From Brevinema andersonii (GTDB taxonomy: Bacteria; Spirochaetota; Brevinematia; Brevinematales; Brevinemataceae), in assembly GCF_900112165.1 (NCBI RefSeq), contig NZ_FOKY01000001.1:248001-312000 (forward strand): a DNA stretch of 64,000 nt, given 5' to 3'. This document shows positions 35,703 through 44,190 of the stretch, one piece after another (within the stretch, counting starts at the first letter, position 1; each line of letters opens with the position of its first letter). The notes below the pieces were generated by a model. That model ran no database searches and was not told where the DNA came from. It worked only from the letters and a program-made list of their open reading frames with translations. The translations under genes were made by a program, and so were the position numbers.

Positions 35703-36348
35703 ATTCAATAAAATTTTTTCAATTCTTGAGGCTACTCCTCAATTGAAGCACGCACCTGCTATTCACTTTATGAAAACTGCCGGACGGACACCATTTCGCA
35801 TTTTAATTGCGACAATTCTCAGCTTGCGCACTAAAGACGAAACTACAGCTCCTGCTAGTGGGCGTCTTTTTGCAGTTGCTGATACCCCCGAAGCAATAGC
35901 AGTATTACCTCAAGAAACTATCGAAAAACTTATTTATCCAGTAGGCTTTTACAAAACAAAAGCAAGAAATATTAAAAAAATTTCCGAAATTCTTATTTGC
36001 GATTTTAACAGCCAAGTTCCAGCCGATCTTGAAACTCTGCTTGAATTGCCGGGAGTAGGACGTAAAACTGCAAATTTAGTTTTAAGTGTTGGTTTTGATA
36101 TCCCTGCTGTATGTGTTGACGTTCATGTGCACAGAATTTCGAATCGCTGGGGATTTTGCAACACAAAAACTCCAGAAGAAACTGAATTTGAAATTAGAAG
36201 ACGTGTCGCTGAAGAATTGTGGAGCTCATTCAACAAACCTATAGTAGCATTAGGTCAAACAATCTGCAAACCAATTACACCGAAATGTTTGGAATGTCCG
36301 ATTCAAGATTTCTGCGAACAAAAAATCCCTCCTAGAGGCCGAAAATGA
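35674..36348 (+). CDS. nth: Endonuclease III
   Basis: DNA glycosylase and AP lyase for oxidised pyrimidines. 224 residues. The helix-hairpin-helix LLELPGVGRKTANLVLSVGF contains the catalytic Lys, and VDVHVHRISNRWG contains the catalytic Asp. The [4Fe-4S] site is CKPITPKCLECPIQDFC (C-x6-C-x2-C-x5-C). It starts 29 bases inside the comEC remnant and overlaps the diguanylate cyclase gene by 4 bases. Confidence 0.96.
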   Translation: MEETIWNKARFNKIFSILEATPQLKHAPAIHFMKTAGRTPFRILIATILSLRTKDETTAPASGRLFAVADTPEAIAVLPQETIEKLIYPVGFYKTKARNIKKISEILICDFNSQVPADLETLLELPGVGRKTANLVLSVGFDIPAVCVDVHVHRISNRWGFCNTKTPEETEFEIRRRVAEELWSSFNKPIVALGQTICKPITPKCLECPIQDFCEQKIPPRGRK

Positions 36349-37247
36349 ACATTCTAGCAATTGTGAAAAATAAGGAGAAACTTTCTTTAATCAGAAAAGT
36401 AGCAAAAAAACAAAAATATCGATTATCTGTCATTTCCGACAATGATACTTTAAAAAATCTCACGAAAAATTCAAAAAAACGTTCTATGACAACTTTCCCA
36501 TCTATACGAAAATATCAGACAATCATCATTGATAAAGAATTTTTTATATTATTCTGCACCTCAAATCAAGAATTTCTTCAGGAAGATTTGCTCAATTATC
36601 CTATTTTATTAATTCTGGACAGCTACAGCAAACAAAGTATAAAAGAAGCTGCAGAAGCCCCAGTCTCAACAACTATACATTTTCCGTTTTCTGAAGAAGA
36701 ACTCATTATACGGCTTAATGCAGTTATTAAACAATTCCGAGCCATGCAGAAAATAAAAAATTGGGCATTCAAAGACAGTTTAACAAATTTAAATAATCGC
36801 CGTACATTTTTTACTTATATTTCTGCCTACCAAAAAATGTATCAAGAAGGTAAACATCCATTTTGTTTAGCACTGATTGATTTGGATTTTTTCAAAAAAG
36901 TAAATGATGAACATGGACATCTTAAAGGTGATGAGATTTTAATTAATATTTCACAGATTATGAAAGAAAATATTAGAAAAACAGATTTTTTAGCACGGAT
37001 TGGTGGAGAAGAATTCGCTATTATTTTTCCGAATACAAAAATCGAGGCAGCTTACAAAATTTTAGAACGGATCAGTTTAAAAGTGAAACAATTTCATGAT
37101 AAAGATGGTGTTTCCATTACTTTAAGTAGCGGTATACTAGAAGCAAAAAATGTTTATAAAACTCCAGAAGATATCATCAAAGCTGCTGATAATCTTTTAT
37201 ATCAAGCAAAAGCACAAGGTAGAGATCAAATTTTTAAACAAAAATAA
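36345..37247 (+). CDS. Diguanylate cyclase (GGDEF) with a degenerate receiver-like N-terminus
   Basis: 300 residues. The C-terminal GGDEF domain makes c-di-GMP: FKDSLTNLNNRRTFF, LIDLDFFKKVNDEHGHLKGDEIL, and the active loop GGEEF at 220-224. An inhibitory I-site RxxD (Arg211-Asp214) lies five residues before it, so feedback control is expected. The N-terminal 130 residues look like a response-regulator fold (IIIDKEFFIL...ILLILDSY...FPFSEEELIIRLNAVIKQF) but no clear phospho-acceptor Asp is placed. It is coupled to nth by overlap, and a strong terminator follows. Confidence 0.93.
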   Translation: MNILAIVKNKEKLSLIRKVAKKQKYRLSVISDNDTLKNLTKNSKKRSMTTFPSIRKYQTIIIDKEFFILFCTSNQEFLQEDLLNYPILLILDSYSKQSIKEAAEAPVSTTIHFPFSEEELIIRLNAVIKQFRAMQKIKNWAFKDSLTNLNNRRTFFTYISAYQKMYQEGKHPFCLALIDLDFFKKVNDEHGHLKGDEILINISQIMKENIRKTDFLARIGGEEFAIIFPNTKIEAAYKILERISLKVKQFHDKDGVSITLSSGILEAKNVYKTPEDIIKAADNLLYQAKAQGRDQIFKQK

Positions 37248-37340
37248 ATTATTTTTTCATCTTTAACAAGTTCTAACATTTTTTACAGACTAAGGCATTT
37301 ATAAGAAAAAATAATTTATTAAACCCCAATTCCAACCTAT

Positions 37341-37387
37341 GAAGACGGGTAACAGTACTGACAAAGTATCTTGTTACCCGTCTTTTT
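37341..37387 (+). terminator. Strong rho-independent terminator after the diguanylate cyclase gene
   Basis: AAGACGGGTAACA (37341-37353) pairs perfectly with TGTTACCCGTCTT (37371-37383) across 17 bases, followed by a run of T. Confidence 0.85.
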
Positions 37388-37391
37388 TATT

Positions 37392-38789
37392 TTAATAAAA
37401 AATCGTACTAGAAAAATCTCCCTGTAATAAATCTTCTAATTCTCGTACTTCAAAAGAACGATATTGAAATTCCTTAGCATTCGGATCGAATTCATTTGTA
37501 AATGACTGCGGTACAGTAAAAATTTCTTTCTTCTCTTCCACTGGTTTCGGTACTATAACTGGCCTTCTTGGATGTGCTTGAGGTATTACTATTTTGGGTT
37601 CATCATTTACTTCCTCTACAATCGGAATCTGTTCCACTTTTATTGCTTCCAAATCTATTATTTCAGGTATATTTGTTTTTTGCTCTTGGGAAACAATAGG
37701 AGTAAGTGGTCTTACAGGAACACTACGTTTGGGCCTCGGGCGAGGTTTGACAAGCTGAAGAGGTTCGGCAGGCTGCTTTTGAGCTTGTGTCAGTATTTGC
37801 GGTTTGGGTACTTCAAAATCTTCAAGGTTGATTGGTTTTAACAACGATAACGGAATCACTCTTTTTGTATTGCTAATAGGTTTTGGCTCGGGAAGCGGAG
37901 GCAGAGGTGGAGGTCGTAGTTTAGCTATGACCACTCGTAAAGGGTCCTCCCGCTTCACAAAAGATAAATCTTCCAATACTTTAAGCTGTTCAAAATTTAT
38001 ATCTCCAGAAAATAAAGGAGGTTTCGGGACATTTTTACTGATGGATTCAAACATCTTTTTATCCGGATAAAAAAGAAAGACTTGAGTATCTTGGTTGTCT
38101 TTTTGGGCTGAACTTAAAGGCTGTGCCGGTGAAAACGTTAAATCTTCAGGTTTCATAAAATTTTTCGTATCTTCACTGAAAATCAAATAATTCTGATAAT
38201 GAGCATCGGTAGCCAATTCTGGTACACGGAAAAAACCATCATAAATATTAAAACTAATTACCTGATTTTCATCGAGGCTCACAGGAATAGAATCATGTTG
38301 ACGGTATCCGATCACCCCGTGCCCCGAACGAATTAATAGTTCATTAGTGCCGTTGAAAAAATAACCACCACCTGAACCATTTTCAATAATGCTAGTTGTA
38401 ACATCAGTATTAACAATCATTCGTGTTTTAGAATTAGGATTCGAACTATAGAACCAGCGTCCTGTCATTAGGAGCATTTTTGTCTGATAAGTATTATTAA
38501 CAGGACGAACAATATAATCCAAAAAAACCGAACCAATACCAATCAAACGCAGCAAACTGCCGTCAGGAAGAGAAAATGTTGCAATACTATCAGGAGTATT
38601 TAGGCGGATCAAGGTGCGTTCTTGAAGCCGCACACCTGCTGTAATAGGAGTCCATGAAGGTGCTACAATCGCACGGTACTGGACATCGCCAACAGCATCA
38701 CGGACAAGAATTTGAGAAACAGGATTTTTCGACCACAAACATGGACTTATGATCAGAAAGCTTGCAAAATAATAAAATATTCGTTTCAT
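37392..38789 (-). CDS. Exported FecR-domain protein with a proline-rich tail
   Basis: 465 residues from ATG 38789 (signal peptide MKRIFYYFASFLIISPCLWS); a longer frame to 38846 lacks support. Residues 25-130 match the FecR domain: VGDVQYRAIVAPSWTPITAGVRLQERTLIRLNTPDSIATFSLPDGSLLRL. From about 270 on it is rich in Pro, Lys and Glu (RPPPLPPLPEPKP and similar) and is probably an extended, disordered linker. Spirochaetes often carry FecR-domain proteins outside iron regulation, so a surface or envelope role is likelier than sigma control. Confidence 0.75.
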   Translation of the reverse strand: MKRIFYYFASFLIISPCLWSKNPVSQILVRDAVGDVQYRAIVAPSWTPITAGVRLQERTLIRLNTPDSIATFSLPDGSLLRLIGIGSVFLDYIVRPVNNTYQTKMLLMTGRWFYSSNPNSKTRMIVNTDVTTSIIENGSGGGYFFNGTNELLIRSGHGVIGYRQHDSIPVSLDENQVISFNIYDGFFRVPELATDAHYQNYLIFSEDTKNFMKPEDLTFSPAQPLSSAQKDNQDTQVFLFYPDKKMFESISKNVPKPPLFSGDINFEQLKVLEDLSFVKREDPLRVVIAKLRPPPLPPLPEPKPISNTKRVIPLSLLKPINLEDFEVPKPQILTQAQKQPAEPLQLVKPRPRPKRSVPVRPLTPIVSQEQKTNIPEIIDLEAIKVEQIPIVEEVNDEPKIVIPQAHPRRPVIVPKPVEEKKEIFTVPQSFTNEFDPNAKEFQYRSFEVRELEDLLQGDFSSTIFY

Positions 38790-38853
38790 AGTTTTTTCCA
38801 ATTGAAAATATCTGTATATATTATAGCGTGTTTCTCTAAAAAACAAAAATTCT

Positions 38854-38882
38854 TTGACAAAAAAATTAAGTTCTATTAAAAT
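38854..38882 (+). promoter_or_regulatory. Sigma-70 promoter for apt
   Basis: TTGACA (38854-38859) and TAAAAT (38877-38882) are 17 bases apart, 16 bases before the apt ATG, so the leader is very short. Confidence 0.65.
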
Positions 38883-38898
38883 AACACGGGAGGAAACA

Positions 38899-39420
38899 AT
38901 GTCTTATTATTCTCTGATACGAAAGATACCCGATTATCCAATTAAAGGAATTATGTTCGAAGATATGACAACATTATGGAAAGATCCTGAGGCATTCTCT
39001 AAAACACTCGAACAAATTGCTGATTTCTTTAGAGATTACCAAATTACTAAGGTTGTAGGACTCGAAGCCCGAGGATTTGTAGTAGCAGCACCAATTGCTA
39101 TGATACTTGGCACAGGATTTATACCTGTCCGCAAAGAGGGTAAACTTCCTTATGAAAAATTGTCCCGTACTTACAGCTTGGAATATGGAGAAACTGTTGT
39201 TGAAATTCATAAAGATGCTATTTCTGCACAAGATAGGGTTTTAATTTGTGATGACATTTTAGCAACAGGTGGCACCTTAGAAGCTGCTATTAAATTAGTC
39301 AAAGAATTGCAAGGTCAAGTAATTGGAGTTGGAGTATTATTAGAACTTGCATACCTCAACGGCCGAGAAAAACTATCCATTGATCAAATTTTTTCCGTTT
39401 TCAAAACTGAAGAGCCTTAA
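38899..39420 (+). CDS. apt: Adenine phosphoribosyltransferase
   Basis: Salvages adenine to AMP using PRPP. 173 residues from ATG 38899, preceded by GGAGG; a frame open from 38854 would start inside the promoter. Motifs: IPDYPIKGIMFEDMTTLWKD, VVGLEARGFVVAAPIA, and the PRPP loop VLICDDILATGGTLEAA. Complete and normal length. Its TAA shares TTAA with the stop codon of the convergent aminotransferase. Confidence 0.96.
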   Translation: MSYYSLIRKIPDYPIKGIMFEDMTTLWKDPEAFSKTLEQIADFFRDYQITKVVGLEARGFVVAAPIAMILGTGFIPVRKEGKLPYEKLSRTYSLEYGETVVEIHKDAISAQDRVLICDDILATGGTLEAAIKLVKELQGQVIGVGVLLELAYLNGREKLSIDQIFSVFKTEEP

Positions 39421-40496
39421 GAGAAACAATCTTCTATTTCATCAAAAATCCACTTGATTTGCATCAGATCCATCATACCAAGATGTCCGATGCGAATAAT
39501 TTTTCCTTTCAGGTTATCCTGTCCACCTGCAATAATGATATTTTTTCTAGAAAGACACTCAATTAGCTGATTAGCAGGAATACGTTTTTCTGTAACAAAA
39601 GCACTAACACTATCAGAAGGGGTAAAACCTCTATGAGCGAATAATTCAAAACCCAATTCTAAACCACGTTTCCTGGCATAATCAGCCACCTGTTTGTGGC
39701 GGAGGTAAATTTTTTCTACATCCTCCTCCATCATCATAGCGAGAGCTTGATCAAGAGCCATAATCATATGGGTAGCAGGTGTCCATTCAGGATGACAGGA
39801 TTGTTGTTGGTCGAGCTGGCGCAGAATATCAAAATAAAACTTTGGCAGCTGCGATTTTTTTAATGCCGGCATAAATTTTTCGCCTTGCAATGAAATAAAT
39901 GACACACCAGGCGGAGTCATAAACCCTTTCTGCCCAGAAGAAATACAAATATCAATTTTATTTTTAGTCTGATTGATTGGAATACAGCCTGCAGATGAAA
40001 TTGTATCAACAATAAACAACGCATCCGTCAGAGCAACAGTAGCAGCATAATCAGCAATAGGAGCAAGCACACCGGTTGAAGTTTCACTGTGACAAGCGGT
40101 AACAACTTTAACATCAGGGTTTTCCTTCAAAGCTCTTTGTACCTGACCAGGATCAGGATATGTTCCATAAGGACTGGACACAACAATAGGCAAGCAGCCA
40201 AAAGTTTCTGCGATCTCAGCAAAACGAATCCCAAATTTTCCTGACTCAATAACTAAAACTTTATCCCCAGGAGATAATGTATTAATCAAAGAAGCTTCCA
40301 TTGCCCCCGTACCTGAAGATCCCATCATCAAAACAGAACCATCTGTCTGAAAAAATTTAGGTAAATTCTGCCGGCAGCGCGAAAAAATTTCAATAAAATC
40401 AGCAATTCGGTGATGCATCGAAGTATGCATTGCTTGAAAGACAGCTTCAGGAATGTTAACAGGTCCGGGTGTAGCTAAATACAAATTTTTTCTCAC
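39417..40496 (-). CDS. Class V aminotransferase (serine/alanine--glyoxylate or phosphonate type)
   Basis: 359 residues, PLP-dependent. Starts LYLATPGPVNIPEAV; substrate/phosphate region MGSSGTGAMEASL; VDTISSAGCIPI holds the PLP Asp; the Schiff-base Lys is in SSGQKGFMTPPG (about 190). The pattern is that of serine-pyruvate/alanine-glyoxylate aminotransferases, and the exact substrate cannot be assigned. Convergent with apt, and lies 9 bases downstream of the CBM48 gene on the same strand. Confidence 0.9.
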   Translation of the reverse strand: MRKNLYLATPGPVNIPEAVFQAMHTSMHHRIADFIEIFSRCRQNLPKFFQTDGSVLMMGSSGTGAMEASLINTLSPGDKVLVIESGKFGIRFAEIAETFGCLPIVVSSPYGTYPDPGQVQRALKENPDVKVVTACHSETSTGVLAPIADYAATVALTDALFIVDTISSAGCIPINQTKNKIDICISSGQKGFMTPPGVSFISLQGEKFMPALKKSQLPKFYFDILRQLDQQQSCHPEWTPATHMIMALDQALAMMMEEDVEKIYLRHKQVADYARKRGLELGFELFAHRGFTPSDSVSAFVTEKRIPANQLIECLSRKNIIIAGGQDNLKGKIIRIGHLGMMDLMQIKWIFDEIEDCFS

Positions 40497-40505
40497 GGAA
40501 TGCTC

Positions 40506-41228
40506 CTAAGGTTTGGAATTCAGACGGTCCGCAAAAAACGCACTTACAGCACGGTTTTGCTGATTGCGGTATTGTTTTTTATTGTTGACATCAAACACCC
40601 ACATACCATCTTCCACAAATGAATAAAGATAAAGTTTGTTGGGATCTAAAATAATATCAATAGAAAAAATGCCACCACCTTCATATTTAAGTTGATGGGA
40701 ATAAGGATTCCAATTATTGAAATCGCCAGCTAAAGCAACGGCTTTTGCATTGGTAGCCGTATGCTGGAAACGGTAAACATCATTGGAAAGCCACAACGGA
40801 TATTTTTTATCGGGAATAAATTCATTGGTCAAGGTCAACAACGATAATTTTTCACGTCCGGCATCGTAAACGAAATTTGGATTTGTGGGATCCGGAATCC
40901 AAAAACCATCCACTTTAAATCGATATTTGTAAGAGCCAGCTTGAGTACGGTTGGTCCATGAAAATATCCACAAATTAGACCGATGTTCTTTCATTTTGAG
41001 ATTAAGATTCCAATTATTAAAGTCACCGGCAAGAAAAATATCTTTTGCCGAGCCAATATAAAAAAATAAAACAGTATTTTCCAAGACAAGCGGAGAATGT
41101 AGATCAGTTGCAGAGCCTGTTTCACTGAGCAACCTGTTAAGACGGCGCTCATCGGACTCGAAAAAATTTGATTGCCCCGTCAGAAGCAAAGCCGAAGCAA
41201 TACTCAAAAACAACGCATTTTTTCTCAT
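40506..41228 (-). CDS. Exported protein with two CBM48/AMPK-type glycogen-binding domains
   Basis: 240 residues with an N-terminal signal (MRKNALFLSIASALLLTGQS). Two tandem E-set modules are marked by IFLAGDFNNWNLNLKM (about 64-79) and VALAGDFNNWNPYSHQL (about 164-180). The first also has YKYRFKVDGFWIPDPTNPNFVYD, the standard glycogen-binding pattern. No catalytic domain is attached. An exported double CBM48 without an enzyme suggests carbohydrate binding or a structural role outside the cytoplasm. Confidence 0.83.
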   Translation of the reverse strand: MRKNALFLSIASALLLTGQSNFFESDERRLNRLLSETGSATDLHSPLVLENTVLFFYIGSAKDIFLAGDFNNWNLNLKMKEHRSNLWIFSWTNRTQAGSYKYRFKVDGFWIPDPTNPNFVYDAGREKLSLLTLTNEFIPDKKYPLWLSNDVYRFQHTATNAKAVALAGDFNNWNPYSHQLKYEGGGIFSIDIILDPNKLYLYSFVEDGMWVFDVNNKKQYRNQQNRAVSAFFADRLNSKP

Positions 41229-41285
41229 GATTTACTCCATGACTTCATTATAACGGAAAAATAAAAAAAATCTCAAAGTTTCGTC

Positions 41286-41314
41286 TTGCAATTCCTATAA
41301 TTTTCTTTTAAAAT
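41286..41314 (+). promoter_or_regulatory. Sigma-70 promoter for the spiro-SPASM gene
   Basis: TTGCAA (41286-41291) and TAAAAT (41309-41314) with a 17-base spacer, 14 bases before the ATG. Confidence 0.55.
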
Positions 41315-41328
41315 AGAAGGGGGGAATT

Positions 41329-42729
41329 ATGCACAATGTACTTTTTCTACTGATCGATGACACTCAATCTTTTTTGAAAACACGATACCTTAAAGAATTA
41401 AAAGTCATTCATGAAAATTTATTGAAAAAACTTTACCCGTTGGGCGGAGAAATTTTGGTTGCGGGTTTGGAATTAGATTTTTGTACCCAAAGACGTTTTC
41501 ATAATATCAAAGATTTATTTTCTTATGCCGCAACGCAGGCAAAAGGACGCGACATTATCGTAGCAAATGCTTATAGTGGTGCATTGTGTGTGGATCAGAC
41601 AAAAGAAATTCTAAATTTTCTCCGCACTCGACAATATGATATTTCTTTTGCCGAACATATGCCAGAAGGATTAATTCCATCAGTAGTTGCAGGAGAATTT
41701 GCAGAAGATTTTCTTTACTTTCTTGATGAAAAAACATCATTTGGTATACCTTTCAAAGAACTCGTCAACTGGGAGTATAAAGGTATTGATGTAGGAGTAT
41801 ATCTTTCTTCATCACGGATTGCAATGGAACGTATTGATTTTCTTCCCGTTGAAAAAAACAGTAGTTTATATTTGAATGAACTTTCTTATGATTTTAACTT
41901 TACTTTAGAGAAAGCCGAAAATTTTGCTGAAAAAAATCGAGCACAAATCCATAGATTTCCCCACTATGTTGCAGTTGAATTGTGTCCAAAAACAGATGAA
42001 TTCCATACAGCCGATTTTTCCGAAAAGCCTAATATAGCTCTCCCGCTTTTCACAAACATTGTACAAGAGCTGAATTTATGGGCACCGGAAGCTGTTTTAT
42101 CTTTAGGTGTCTGGGGTGAACCGTTTGCTCACCCGTTATTTGAAGATTTGTTTCAACAGCTAGAAAATAATAAGGAACGTCGGATTATCGTTGAAAGTCG
42201 GACTCTTATTCTTAATGAAAAGTTAGCATCTCTTGTGCTTTCGCGTCCAAACACGGAGCTAATTTTTGACCTCTCACCAAAATCGAATCTTCCTTCCAAT
42301 GAAGAACTAAATAAATTTTTCTCTAAACTGCCGAACCAGGAAAAACTATGGATACGGTTGACACGCGCTCATGAATCCGAAGATTTGATCCCGAAGTTTC
42401 TTAAAACATGGAAACATTTAATGCCACGAATTATTATCACCAAAGCAGATTCATTTGGTGACCCTTCCGTAAAAACAGTGGATCTCGCACCCATTCGACG
42501 CCATGCATGTTACGCTTTAAGTCGCGATATAACAATACTTAGCGACGGCACCGTTATGCTGTGCCGCCAAAACACTGATCTCATTGGCAGTCCTGGCAAC
42601 GTTGCCAAAGAATCATTAGAAGATCTATGGAAAAAAAATCTTAGCAAATATTTTTATCAACACCAAGGGCAATTTTCCAGTTGTAAACAATGTCAAGGTT
42701 GTGATGATTGGTGGATTTTTAATTTTTGA
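41329..42729 (+). CDS. Spiro-SPASM protein (spirochaetal SPASM-domain protein)
   Basis: 466 residues. The C-terminal SPASM-like region has Cys in HACYALSRDITILSDGTVMLC and GQFSSCKQCQGCDDWW, ligands for auxiliary Fe-S clusters. The middle (about 210-400) has a radical-SAM-like barrel pattern (VAVELCPKTDE...AVLSLGVWGEPFAHPLFEDL...RIIVESRTLIL), but the CxxxCxxC motif that holds the SAM-binding cluster is absent; only one Cys remains. The N-terminal half may be nucleotidyltransferase-like. I match it to the spirochaete-only spiro-SPASM family from general features. GGGGG precedes the ATG. Confidence 0.75.
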   Translation: MHNVLFLLIDDTQSFLKTRYLKELKVIHENLLKKLYPLGGEILVAGLELDFCTQRRFHNIKDLFSYAATQAKGRDIIVANAYSGALCVDQTKEILNFLRTRQYDISFAEHMPEGLIPSVVAGEFAEDFLYFLDEKTSFGIPFKELVNWEYKGIDVGVYLSSSRIAMERIDFLPVEKNSSLYLNELSYDFNFTLEKAENFAEKNRAQIHRFPHYVAVELCPKTDEFHTADFSEKPNIALPLFTNIVQELNLWAPEAVLSLGVWGEPFAHPLFEDLFQQLENNKERRIIVESRTLILNEKLASLVLSRPNTELIFDLSPKSNLPSNEELNKFFSKLPNQEKLWIRLTRAHESEDLIPKFLKTWKHLMPRIIITKADSFGDPSVKTVDLAPIRRHACYALSRDITILSDGTVMLCRQNTDLIGSPGNVAKESLEDLWKKNLSKYFYQHQGQFSSCKQCQGCDDWWIFNF

Positions 42730-42775
42730 TTTAATAGTAAAACCGGTATGCCATTTCAAGAAACAACCAGACCCC

Positions 42776-44182
42776 TCAATCAAGAAAGATAAAAACAGCT
42801 ATTTCAAGATATAAAATAAGGCCACCAAGATCCATTAGAGTAGAAATTAGCGGTGCTGATACCACTGCTGGATCAATTTTAAATTTTTTAAGAATAATAG
42901 GAAGCATCGCTCCTAAAAGATTGGCTACTGTAACAATCAAAACCATCGCAAACGCAGCAACCCCCTTGACTTCGCTGCCTGTTTTGAACAGGAAAATCCT
43001 CAGCAACAGCACTGACGCCAACAGGAGCCCCATAGCCACACCGCTGACAAGCGCCCGCCAAAAAAGTTTTGAGGTATCTTTTTTTCCTATTTCACCGGTC
43101 GCAATACCACGTATCACCAACACCGATGACTGACTGCCAACATTTCCACCCACTCCTACCAGCACCGTAAAAAACAGCGAAAGCTCCATCCAACGATCCT
43201 CTAGAAGCGCCCCATAACTAATGATCATATCTTGAGAAAACCCCGCCAGCAACAGCAAAACCAACACCCATCCCGAGCGGTTCAAAATGAAAGACCACAA
43301 ACTTCCATTGAGATAATTGACTTCCGACGGATTAATCCCCGTAAAGCGCTGAAAGTCTTCTGTGGCTTCATCCTGAAGGATGTCCATAATATCGTCGTGT
43401 GTGATGATCCCTACCAACCGGTGGTGTTTGTCGGTGATCGGCAGTGCAATCATATCATAATACTGGATCAAACGGGCAATTTCTTCTTTATCGGCATCAG
43501 TGGTTGCAGAAACAGGGTCCTCTTTCATGAAGTCTTTGAGGCGTTTTTTTTCGGGAGCCAGAATAATATCCTCCAGCTCTACAGAAGCTGTCAAAACTCC
43601 TTTATCATTCGTAACGTAACATGTGTAAATAGTTTCTTTTTGGGAAGCCTGACTTTTTACCAATTTCAATGCCTCTTCGGCGGTAAGATTTTCGTGCAGG
43701 GAAACAAATTTCGGCGTCATCAAGCGCCCTGCCGAACCCTCGGGATAATTCAAAAGGCTGTTCGCGATTTTCCGCTCCTCAACCGGCAACAAGCGCAGAA
43801 GTTTTGTAACAAAATCGGCCGGCAGATCGCCGAGAATCTTGGTTCTGTCGTCGGGATCCATTGTCGATAACAATTTTGCTGCTTCTGCATCAGTGAACGC
43901 ATGCAAAATTTTCTCCTGATCCTCAGGGCTCAAATATGCAAAAACCGCTCGAGCTTCCTGTTCGCCAAGCATCCGAAAAACAATAATACTTTTGGTGGTG
44001 TCAAGATCTTCCAAAACACTGGCAATTTCATGAGGATCCGCTGCATTTAGAAACTCTTCAAGCTTCGTCCAAGCATGTTTTTTAATAAGACTTTCGATAT
44101 AAGCACGCTGGCCAGCAAGAATTTCCTCAAACTTGTCTTGGAGATTAATTTCGGGAACGTTATTATGTTCTTGTTTGGGCAT
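42776..44182 (-). CDS. mgtE: Magnesium transporter MgtE
   Basis: 468 residues. N-terminal superhelical domain (LNAADPHEIASVLEDLD; YLSPEDQEKILHAF; LLSTMDPDDRTKILGDLP), two CBS domains (MTPKFVSLHENLTAEEALKLV...; DPVSATTDADKEEIARLIQYYD... GIITHDDIMDIL), and a C-terminal five-helix channel with GVGGNVGSQSSVLVIRGIATGEI. The cytosolic domains sense Mg2+ and close the pore. GGAG precedes the ATG. It lies eight bases downstream of the Tyr-rich exported protein gene. Confidence 0.97.
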   Translation of the reverse strand: MPKQEHNNVPEINLQDKFEEILAGQRAYIESLIKKHAWTKLEEFLNAADPHEIASVLEDLDTTKSIIVFRMLGEQEARAVFAYLSPEDQEKILHAFTDAEAAKLLSTMDPDDRTKILGDLPADFVTKLLRLLPVEERKIANSLLNYPEGSAGRLMTPKFVSLHENLTAEEALKLVKSQASQKETIYTCYVTNDKGVLTASVELEDIILAPEKKRLKDFMKEDPVSATTDADKEEIARLIQYYDMIALPITDKHHRLVGIITHDDIMDILQDEATEDFQRFTGINPSEVNYLNGSLWSFILNRSGWVLVLLLLAGFSQDMIISYGALLEDRWMELSLFFTVLVGVGGNVGSQSSVLVIRGIATGEIGKKDTSKLFWRALVSGVAMGLLLASVLLLRIFLFKTGSEVKGVAAFAMVLIVTVANLLGAMLPIILKKFKIDPAVVSAPLISTLMDLGGLILYLEIAVFIFLD

Positions 44183-44190
44183 AAGTACTC

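Noticed and set aside
43232-43870. 212-codon open frame antisense to mgtE
   Set aside because: mgtE has complete domain evidence on the other strand. The antisense frame has no recognisable family and no ribosome site.
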